From an uncultured Blautia sp. (GTDB taxonomy: Bacteria; Bacillota; Clostridia; Lachnospirales; Lachnospiraceae), in NCBI GenBank assembly GCA_900547615.1, contig URHH01000124.1, positions 1-7,576 of the forward strand: a stretch of DNA of 7,576 bases, written 5' to 3'. The first letter of the stretch is position 1. Each line of letters begins with the position of its first letter. Below the pieces are notes generated by a model that saw only the letters and a list, made by a program, of their open reading frames with translations, did no database searches and was not told where the DNA came from. Of this stretch, positions 1-5,892 are shown in pieces. A program made the translations under genes and the position numbers.

Positions 1-95
1 TTATATTTTGGGTATTTTTTGAAAGTTGTTTGTAATGATGTATTGCAAAACAGGTAACTGTGGATAAAACTGCGGAAACTCAAGTAAATACTACC

Positions 96-124
96 TTTAC
101 TATCCGGGACAATTATGATAAAAT
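96..124 (+). promoter_or_regulatory. Candidate sigma-A promoter for the nuclease gene
   Basis: TTTACT at 96-101 (4 of 6 matches to TTGACA) is separated by exactly 17 bases from TAAAAT at 119-124 (5 of 6 matches to TATAAT). A TG one base before the -10 box gives an extended -10. Transcription would begin near base 131, about 20 bases before the first start codon. The call rests on consensus match and position only. Confidence 0.45.
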
Positions 125-149
125 TTATAGACAGAGAAGTGAGGTGCTC

Positions 150-176
150 ATGTGCAGGAGACAGAAAAGCATGTAA
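150..176 (+). promoter_or_regulatory. Nine-codon mini-ORF (with stop) overlapping the nuclease start (possible translational coupling)
   Basis: An ATG at 150 opens a short frame reading MCRRQKSM and ending in TAA at 174-176. Its stop overlaps an in-frame ATG of the nuclease gene as TAATG. A competing GTG at 152, in the nuclease frame, sits two bases after the first ATG. The Shine-Dalgarno-like GAGGTG at 141-146 lies 3 bases before ATG150 and 5 before GTG152, so the same site could serve either. The arrangement would allow coupled or dampened translation of the nuclease. It may equally be chance. Confidence 0.3.
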
Positions 177-958
177 TGAACGAAAAGGATTTGCAAATGC
201 TGAAAGAACTGCGCCTGATGGATGATGACTTTTTTTCTGAAGCTTTGGATGGAAAGATAGAGGCAGTCGAATATATCATAAATACCATTCTTGAGAGAAA
301 TGATATTAAAGTAAAATCCACAAAGGCACAGGTTGAGTACAAAAGTGCAACAAAACGTTCCATTATTTTAGATATCCAAGCAGAAGATGCAAACGGAAAG
401 GTCATAGATATTGAAATACAGCGTTCCGATCGTGACTCTGGTGTAAAACGAGCCAGATTCCACAGCAGTATGATTGACCGGACGCTTCTTTCTAAAGGCG
501 AAGATTTTGAAGATTTAGTGGATACTTATGTGATTTTCATTACTGAAAATGATAAATTTGGTAAAGGAATCCCTCTTTATCATATCGAGCGACGGATTGA
601 GGAAATGGATTACGCAGTATTCGGTGATGGAACGCATATCATATATGTAAATGGGGAATATAGAAATATGGAACACCCCATTGGAAGTTTAATGCATGAT
701 TTCAACTGTAAGGAAGCAAAAGACATTGTAAATCCGCTGTTGGCAGAAGAAGTCCGATATTTAAAGGAGACAGAAGGAGGTCGAAGCCAGATGTGTAAAG
801 CTATGGAAGAAATGAGAAAAGAGGCTGTTCATAAAAACACGGTAGAATTAGCACTTAAGATGCTGGCAAGAGGACGTGATTCATTGGAAGAAATAGCAGA
901 AATGACCGGCTTACCTTTGGATGAAGTTCGCAAGTTGGCTAAAAAGGATATTGCTTAA
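152..958 (+). CDS. PD-(D/E)XK (Rpn/PDDEXK_2) family nuclease / transposase-like protein
   Basis: An intact 268-residue protein of the family annotated as 'PD-(D/E)XK nuclease family transposase' or Rpn recombination-promoting nuclease, common in many near-identical copies in clostridial genomes. The core is visible: a DDDFF segment near residues 24-28, then a beta-hairpin with Asp74 (in LDIQAED) and Glu88-x-Gln90 (in IDIEIQ), which match the acidic metal-binding residues with Q in place of the usual K. The C-terminal ~35 residues (LEEIAEMTGLPLDEVRKL) look like the short helix-turn-helix tail typical of these proteins. Two starts are possible: GTG152, with GAGGTG 5 bases upstream, and ATG176 (MNEKDLQML), which fits the usual N-terminus of the family. 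Relatives cut DNA and promote RecA-independent recombination; whether this one moves is not shown, and no terminal repeats were seen. It has its own promoter candidate and terminator and is not part of the sugar operon. Confidence 0.85.
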   Translation: MQETEKHVMNEKDLQMLKELRLMDDDFFSEALDGKIEAVEYIINTILERNDIKVKSTKAQVEYKSATKRSIILDIQAEDANGKVIDIEIQRSDRDSGVKRARFHSSMIDRTLLSKGEDFEDLVDTYVIFITENDKFGKGIPLYHIERRIEEMDYAVFGDGTHIIYVNGEYRNMEHPIGSLMHDFNCKEAKDIVNPLLAEEVRYLKETEGGRSQMCKAMEEMRKEAVHKNTVELALKMLARGRDSLEEIAEMTGLPLDEVRKLAKKDIA

Positions 959-967
959 AGCTGTTCA

Positions 968-999
968 ACCCCAGATGTAGATATCTGGGGTGTTTTTTT
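968..999 (+). terminator. Rho-independent terminator after the nuclease gene
   Basis: A perfect 8-bp stem, CCCCAGAT at 969-976 with ATCTGGGG at 983-990, encloses a 6-base loop and can gain an A-T pair at its base. A run of seven T follows at 993-999. It begins 10 bases after the stop codon, so it ends the nuclease transcript. Confidence 0.9.
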
Positions 1000-1064
1000 A
1001 TGCAAAAACAGCGAATATTTATGAATAACATCAAATTATCTGCAAAAGGGAAAAAACAGCAATT

Positions 1065-1115
1065 TTGTCCCTATAATTTATCAAGCTATAGGGGCAAACA
1101 GGATAATAGGGACAA
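1065..1115 (+). repeat. Mutually exclusive inverted repeats (possible RNA switch or attenuator leader)
   Basis: TTGTCCCTATA at 1065-1075 can pair with TATAGGGGCAA at 1087-1097 (11 pairs, one G-U, 11-base loop). Its first nine bases can instead pair perfectly with TAGGGACAA at 1107-1115. One left arm therefore has two alternative right arms. A smaller stem, AACAG at 1097-1101 with CTGTT at 1116-1120, overlaps both. In RNA this would be an either/or structure lying 34 bases upstream of a terminator-like hairpin. It could alternatively be the decayed end of a small mobile element. Confidence 0.4.
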
Positions 1116-1148
1116 CTGTTAAAAAAATAGAAAAATACGAAAAAAGCT

Positions 1149-1179
1149 AGAGTTTCTGGGGGTCAGAAGCTCTTTTTTT
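1149..1179 (+). terminator. Terminator-like hairpin upstream of the polysaccharide gene remnants
   Basis: GAGTTTCTG at 1150-1158 pairs with CAGAAGCTC at 1164-1172 (nine pairs, one G-U) around a 5-base loop, and seven T follow at 1173-1179, then more T-rich sequence. An outer A-T pair at 1149/1173 is possible. It follows a full terminator at 968-999 with no gene between them. It therefore either ends a short untranslated RNA or acts as an attenuator for the operon that once began just downstream. Confidence 0.7.
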
Positions 1180-1219
1180 AATTTTTTTTGAAAAATTTGT
1201 TGTTCCTATCTTGACATGA

Positions 1220-1516
1220 GGAGGCCTTCGCCCGGGAGAAAAGCTTTTCGAAGAAAAACTGATGTCTGAGGAAGGAATGCGAAAAACGCCAAATGAGCTG
1301 ATCCATATCGGTTCACCTATTCCTTTTGATGTGGAGCAATTCCTCTCACAGCTTACAGGCATTATGAGCGATGCCTATGAAAACAGAGAGGATATTCGGG
1401 AGAGGGTGGCGAAAATTGTAACAACGTATCACCCGGCAGGCGAACATGGAAGTGAGAAAAAAGGTGAAGTGTACGAGGAACTGATGCGAGAGGCAGCAGC
1501 GGCGAAGGCTGGATGA
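1220..1516 (+). pseudogene. C-terminal remnant of a CapD/PglF-type nucleotide-sugar 4,6-dehydratase
   Basis: The frame is open from 1220 and reads GGLRPGEKLFEEKLMSEEGM onward, then KTPNELIHIGSPIPFD. The GLRPGEKLFEE block followed by an acidic helix and an 'IVTTYHPAG' tail is the signature C-terminus of membrane-anchored polysaccharide-biosynthesis dehydratases (CapD/PglF/FlaA1 long form, normally ~600 residues). These convert UDP-GlcNAc to its 4-keto-6-deoxy form. Only about 98 residues remain; the transmembrane and Rossmann domains are gone. An ATG at 1262 allows an 84-residue product, but it lacks a good ribosome site and every catalytic residue. The TGA stop overlaps an upstream in-frame ATG of the aminotransferase fragment (ATGA at 1513-1516). 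That junction looks original and matches the usual dehydratase-aminotransferase order. Confidence 0.75.
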
Positions 1517-1539
1517 GAGAAAATAAAAGAGGTATGAAA

Positions 1540-1803
1540 ATGAAACCATTTGAAAATAAAGTTTGGCTTTCTTCTCCTACAATGCATGGGGAAGAGTTAA
1601 AATATGTAACAGAGGCATATGAGACAAACTGGATGTCTACTGTGGGAAAAAACATCAATGAAGTAGAAAGGCTTATCTGTGAAAAGGTTGGCTGTAAATA
1701 TTCAGTGGCGTTATCAGCTGGAACAGCTGCTTTACATATGGCGGTAAAACTGGCAGGAGTAAAACCAGGGGACAAAGTATTCTGTTCCGATATGACCTTT
1801 GAT
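1540..1803 (+). pseudogene. N-terminal fragment of a DegT/DnrJ/EryC1 (PglE-like) sugar aminotransferase
   Basis: The fragment begins MKPFENKVWLSSPTMHGEEL, and residues 29-31 (TNW) and 59-66 (SAGTAALH) are hallmarks of PLP-dependent nucleotide-sugar aminotransferases. I chose ATG1540 because AGAGG at 1528-1532 lies 7 bases upstream; ATG1513 and ATG1534 are in frame. Family members have about 370-400 residues, but homology stops at ...SDMTFD (residue 88). The reading frame runs on to 1854 with an unrelated tail produced by the following gene read out of frame. The PLP-binding lysine, expected far downstream, is absent, so the product cannot be an active transaminase. Next to a CapD/PglF tail, the intact enzyme would have aminated the 4-keto sugar, as in bacillosamine synthesis. 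Confidence 0.85.
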
Positions 1804-2515
1804 TTATTCATAGCGAATTTGATGGTGATTGTAGTTCTTGGATGCCATATCTAAAAGATATAGATAGAATAGCCTGCGTATCTGAGGATTGGAGCAAGAA
1901 GTTTAAAGAAATATTTCCTCACTTAGCAGGCAAAGTAGGAACCGTTTATAATCTGTTTGATGTAAAGCGAATAAAAGAAAAAGCGGAAGAATTTTTACCA
2001 GAATATCAAAAAGATTGCTTTAATATCGTTACCGTTTCAAGGATAGAGAGCACACAAAAAAAAATAGAGATAATTCCTGAGATTTATTCTTTGATTCAGA
2101 AATCAGCAAACAAAAAGATAAAGTGGTATATCGTTGGAGATAGTAAAGATCGTAAGTTGGTAGAAGATGCGATTAAAAAAGCTAAAGCTGAAGAAAATGT
2201 TATTTTGCTTGGAGCAAAAAAAATCCTTACCCATACATAAAAAATGCAGATTTATTTGTATTGACTTCAATTTGGGAATCTTATGGAATGGTTATTATGG
2301 AAGCATTGATATTAGGAACACCAGTGGTAGCGGGTGAATATGGGGCATTAACTGAAATTATTCATAGCCCCTTTGAAGGGATTATCACTCAAAACAGTAC
2401 GCGAGGAATTTCTGAAGGGATTATTTCCTTGGTAAATGATAATCAGCAATACGCAGTTATGAAAACATATACAAATTTATTTCAGGAATTGTTTGTTCGG
2501 TTTGACAAGATATAG
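1803..2515 (+). pseudogene. GT4-family glycosyltransferase, 5'-truncated and frameshifted
   Basis: The frame from 1803 reads (F)IHSEFDGDCSSWMPYLKDID, then RIACVSEDW, the mid-protein linker region of group-1 (GT4) glycosyltransferases. 'FNIVTVSRIESTQKKIEIIPE' opens the C-terminal nucleotide-sugar-binding domain. At 2216-2223 an A8 tract breaks the frame, and the first frame ends at 2240. In the -1 frame the protein continues as KNPYPYIKNADLFVLTS, then ESYGMVIMEALILGTPVV, which holds the E-x7-E donor-binding motif. That frame stops at TAG 2513-2515. About 235 residues of an expected 350-400 remain; the acceptor-binding N-terminal domain is missing. The fragment appears more AT-rich than the genes after it, as is common for glycosyltransferases in capsule loci. 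It would have transferred one sugar in repeat-unit assembly at the inner membrane face. Donor and acceptor cannot be read from the sequence. Confidence 0.8.
2216..2223 (+). other. A8 tract and in-phase A_AAA_AAA slippery heptamer at the glycosyltransferase frameshift
   Basis: The 0-frame reads GCA AAA AAA ATC, so bases 2216-2222 form A_AAA_AAA in the correct phase for a -1 shift. A -1 slip, or one extra A added by polymerase, yields ...GAKKNPYPYIK, exactly the expected glycosyltransferase sequence. The switch must lie between 2192 (after a TGA in the -1 frame) and 2240. The parent gene is already truncated, so a chance one-base loss is the simplest explanation. Confidence 0.6.
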
Positions 2516-3365
2516 CGTTTTTACTATACTTAATGTAAGAGATCTGCAGTCATGTAAAAATGCAATGCACGGGGTTGATTACATATTCCACGCAGCAGCT
2601 TTAAAGCAGGTTCCGTCATGTGAATTTTTCCCGATGGAAGCAGTCAAAACAAATGTAATTGGAACAGAAAATGTTTTGACTGCAGCCATTGAGGAAGGTG
2701 TGGAGGCAGTAATCTGTCTTTCTACTGATAAGGCTGCGTATCCAATTAATGCTATGGGAATTACAAAGGCTATAGAGGAAAAGGTTGCAGTAGCCAAGAG
2801 CCGTATGTCCGGGAAGACAAAGATTTGCTGTACAAGATACGGTAATGTAATGTGCTCCCGCGGTTCTGTAATTCCTCTTTGGATCGATCAGATTAAAGCT
2901 GGAAATCCAATTACTGTTACAGAGCCGTCTATGACACGTTTTATTATGTCTCTTGACGAAGCGGTGGACCTGGTGCTTTTTGCGTTTGAAAACGGAGAGA
3001 ACGGAGATCTTTTAATTATGAAAGCTCCGGCTTGTACTATTCAGACACAGGCAGAGGCAGTATGTGAGTTATTTGGCGGCAAAAAAGAAGAGATTAAGGT
3101 AATTGGTATCCGTCACGGTGAGAAAATGTATGAGACACTTCTTACAAATGAGGAGTGTGCAAAGGCAATCGATATGGGGAACTTCTATCGTGTTCCGGCA
3201 GATAATCGTGGATTAAACTACGATAAATATTTTAAAGACGGAGATGCAGACAGAAATACTCTTACGGAGTTTAACAGTAATAATACAAAGCTTCTGAATC
3301 TGGAAGAGACAAAGGAAACCATTGCAAAGCTCGCTTATATTCAGGAAAGACTGTCAGAAGATTAA
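2493..3365 (+). pseudogene. capE: 5'-truncated UDP-GlcNAc 4,6-dehydratase/5-epimerase (CapE/FnlA/WbjB type)
   Basis: CapE enzymes start UDP-L-FucNAc synthesis by 4,6-dehydration and epimerisation of UDP-GlcNAc in the cytoplasm. Homology is recognisable from about LNVRDLQSC onward: HAAALKQVPSCEF (residues 33-45 of the open frame), TNVIGTENVL, the STDKAAYPINAMGITKA block (77-93), CTRYGNVM, and the distal IRHGEKMYETLL. Met88-x3-Lys92 replaces the YxxxK of other SDRs, as known for this subgroup. The full protein is about 340 residues. Here roughly the first 50-55, including the GxxGxxG nucleotide-binding loop, are gone, and the segment before ~2515 joins the glycosyltransferase remnant in another frame. 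The only far-upstream start is a TTG at 2493 with a weak AGGA; the next in-frame ATG (2565) lies inside the fold. I consider it inactive. Confidence 0.85.
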
Positions 3366-3384
3366 GAAACAGAAGTGTTTACTT

Positions 3385-3390
3385 GGAGGA
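3385..3390 (+). promoter_or_regulatory. Ribosome binding site fixing the capG start
   Basis: GGAGGA at 3385-3390 lies 5 bases before ATG3396. This favours that start over the in-frame GTG at 3375, which would place the site inside the coding region. Confidence 0.85.
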
Positions 3391-3395
3391 AAAAG

Positions 3396-4595
3396 ATGGA
3401 GTACAATTTTAAGTGGAAAAATAACGGAAGGACAAAGCTGTGTATCGGACTTGGAACGCGTCCGGAGATTATTCGTCTTGCGGCTGTAATCAGAAGATGC
3501 AGAGAATACTTTGATACTTGTGTGATTTATTATAATCAGAACTGGGATAAGAATCTTTCTACTGTATTTTGGGAAGATTTTGAGCTGAAAAATAATGAGG
3601 GTGAGTTTGGACCGGACATTCTTGTTCCTGTTGTTGGATAGAACCTTGGCGTGACCTGCGGAAATATTCTCGGAAGAAGCTATGAGCTTTTAAGCGAGCT
3701 GAAACCGGACGGATATTTAGTGTTGGGAGATACAAACTCCTGTCTGTCTGCTATTTCAGCGAAGCGTCTTCACATTCCATTATTCCATATGGAGGCGGGA
3801 AACAGATGCAAAGATGAGTGTCTGCCGGAGGAGACAAACAGAAGAATTGTCGATGTGATTTCGGACGTGAATCTCTGTTATTCCGAGTTTGCACGTAAAT
3901 ATCTGGCAGACACCGGTCTTCCAAAGGAGAGAACGTACATGACGGGTTCGCCTATGGCAGAGGTGCTGCGCGGCAACCTTGAGAAAATTGAGAAAAGCGA
4001 CGTGCTGGAAAGATTAGGTCTTGAGAAGGATAAATATATTCTTCTCAGTGCCCATCGTGAAGAGAATATTGATACAGAAAAGAACTTTACAAGTCTTTTT
4101 ACTGCGATTAACGCTTTGGCGGAAAAATACAATATGCCGATCCTTTATTCCTGCCACCCAAGAAGCAAAAACCGACTGGAAAAAAGTGGATTTAAGCTTG
4201 ACCCGAGGGTTCGCGTAAATGAGCCTCTTGGTTTCAATGATTACAACTGTCTTCAGATGAATGCGCTGGCTATTGTAAGCGATAGCGGAACCCTTCCGGA
4301 AGAGAGCAGCTTTTATTTATCCATTGGACACCCGATTGCTGCCGTCTGTATCCGTACTTCCACAGAAAGACCGGAAGCTCTGGAAGCCGGAGACTTTATT
4401 CTGGCAGGTATTACCACAAAGGAACTTCTTAATGCCACAGATATGGCAATCGAGATGAAACAGAAGGGCGTGTTTGGAAAACCATGTCCCGATTATGTAG
4501 ATGAAACCGTGTCCATGAAGGTGGTAAGAATTATTCAGGGATATGTAAATGTGGTAAATAAGATGGTCTGGAGAAAAAACGAGGACGAATTATAA
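3396..4595 (+). pseudogene. capG: UDP-N-acetylglucosamine 2-epimerase (CapG/FnlC/WbjD type) interrupted by an amber codon
   Basis: CapG-type enzymes invert C2 of the UDP-linked 6-deoxy-HexNAc to give UDP-L-FucNAc, the last step of the pathway. Read through one stop, the gene is 399 residues, normal for the family. Motifs in order: GLGTRPEIIRLAAVI (18-32), GDTNS (111-115), MEAGNR (133-138), EETNRR, SAHREEN (218-224), SDSGT (295-299) and RTSTERPEA (320-328). Together these make up the UDP-sugar and active-site loops of the GT-B-like fold. TAG at 3639-3641 interrupts PVVG*NLGVTCGN with no change of frame. GAG (Glu) to TAG is the simplest origin. Downstream, GTG3651 could start a 314-residue piece, but it lacks the N-terminal GTRPE loop and a clear ribosome site. 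The start follows capE by 30 bases. Apart from the stop the gene looks well preserved, so the mutation is probably recent. Confidence 0.9.
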
Positions 4596-4632
4596 GAGCA
4601 TGTCGAAAGTTCAGAGAGGGCAGGGATAGAGT

Positions 4633-5828
4633 ATGAATATTTTAGTAACGGGAGCAAAGGGAATGGTAGGAACTGCCCTTTGCAATAATCTGAAAAATAT
4701 AAGAGACGGCAAGAATAAAACAAGACCGGGAATAGTAGTTGATGAAATTTACGAATATGATATAGACAGTGCAGAGGCGGAATTGGATGAATACTGCAAA
4801 AAAGCAGATTTTGTATTTAATCTTGCCGGTGTAAACCGTCCGGAAAATCCGGAAGACTTTATGAAGGGGAATTTTGGTTTTGCTTCACAGCTTCTTGATA
4901 CATTGAAAAAGCATAATAACAAAGCTGGTATTATGTTAAGTTCTTCTGTACAGGCAACCCTGGCGGGGCGTTTTGGGAACAGTGAGTACGGCAGAAGCAA
5001 AAAGGCAGGAGAAGAGTTGTTTTTCTCTTATGGAGAAGAAACAGGAGCTCCTGTGTATGTTTATCGTTTTGTGAATCTTATGGGACATTCCAGACCAAAG
5101 TATAACAGCGCTATTTCTACTTTCTGCTGGGCAGTGGCAAATGATGAAGAATTTACGGTAAACGACAGAAGTACAGAGCTTGAAGTTCTTTATATTGACG
5201 ATCTTGTTGAAGGAATGTTTGATTGCTTGAAGGAAAAGAGCAGCGCTGTGAGTTTGATGGTGTGGAAACGGTTTTGAAAGAAGATGGGAGATATTGCTGT
5301 GTACCAGTGACACATAAGGCAACTCTTGGAGAGATTGTGGATTTGCTGGAACAGTTTAAAAAACAGCCGGTAAATTTGATGATGCCGAAGTGCCCTGATG
5401 GCTCTTTCGCCAAGAAGCTTTTTAGCCTGTATTTAACATACCTTCCGGCAGATAAATTTAAATATGCAATGAAAATGAACTGCGATTCCAGAGGAAGTTT
5501 TACAGAGCTTGTGCACACCGCAGACTGCGGTCAGGTTTCCATAAACATCAGTAAGCCGGGGATCACAAAAGGACAACACTGGCATAACAGTAAATGGGAG
5601 CAGTTTATTGTCGTTCACGGTCATGGCCTCATTCAGGAAAGAAATATTAATACGGGAGAAACGGTGGAATTTGAGGTAAGCGGAGATAAAATTGAAGCAA
5701 TTTATATGATTCCGGGATGGACGCACAACATTATCAATCTTTCAGATACAGAAGACCTTGTTACAGTTATGACCTGTAATGAGATTTTTAACCCGGAGCG
5801 GCCGGATACATTTTTTGAAGAAGTGTAA
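4633..5828 (+). pseudogene. capF: CapF-type bifunctional SDR reductase/cupin epimerase, frameshifted between the domains
   Basis: CapF converts the CapE product by C3 epimerisation (C-terminal zinc cupin) and NADPH-dependent C4 reduction (N-terminal SDR). The first frame, 4633-5277, has GAKGMVG (7-13), FNLAGVNRP (62-70), SSSVQ (103-107) and Tyr119-x3-Lys123 in EYGRSK. The second, open from 5223 to 5828, has QCEFDG-like linker sequence followed by a cupin: HWH, then E in KWEQF, then GWTH, matching the expected metal ligands. The frame must change between 5223 and 5275; restoring one base near 5236 (GAA AAG | GAG CAG CGC) gives a continuous 398-residue protein, the family length. AGGGA at 4622-4626 supports ATG4633, 37 bases after capG. 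No slippery heptamer lies at the break, so this is more likely a deletion, or a read error, than recoding. The separated halves might fold, but the coupled enzyme is lost. Confidence 0.88.
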
Positions 5829-5892
5829 ATGCCGGAGTATGTGACCGGGAGAAACGCAGAAAGTTTTTTATAAAAGGAAAGGACAAATACAT

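Larger units (their letters stand above)
1000..1219. other. Gene-free spacer / leader-like region
   Basis: No credible coding frame is present. The stretch is AT-rich with long A and T runs. It contains the competing hairpins at 1065-1115 and the terminator-like hairpin at 1149-1179, each listed separately. The frame of the following dehydratase remnant closes at a TGA at 1217-1219, which sets the left edge of that fragment. Confidence 0.6.

Noticed and set aside
1211..1216. TTGACA as a -35 box for the 1262 open frame
   Set aside because: No acceptable -10 lies 16-18 bases downstream, and the downstream frame is a gene fragment.
1..1220. A complete mobile element bounded by terminal repeats around the nuclease gene
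   Set aside because: I found no matching inverted ends or target duplication flanking the gene; the repeats at 1065-1115 have no partner upstream of 152.
1362..1811. 149-residue minus-strand open frame
   Set aside because: It lies antisense to the clear dehydratase and aminotransferase remnants, has no family-like motifs, and is best seen as a shadow frame.
1842..2240. A separate 132-residue gene starting at ATG1842
   Set aside because: The glycosyltransferase homology extends upstream of this ATG to 1806 in the same frame and downstream past the stop in the -1 frame; it is an inner piece of one broken gene.
3639..3641. TAG as a pyrrolysine or other recoded codon
   Set aside because: 2-epimerases of this family have no such residue, no recoding signal is visible, and neighbouring genes are also broken.
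5223..5828. Independent cupin gene
   Set aside because: Its first residues overlap the reductase frame and continue the CapF linker. The TTG start lacks a clear ribosome site.
5869..5874. TATAAA as a -10 box giving the fusion gene its own promoter
   Set aside because: No -35-like sequence at the right distance, and it merges with the ribosome site; read-through from upstream is equally likely.
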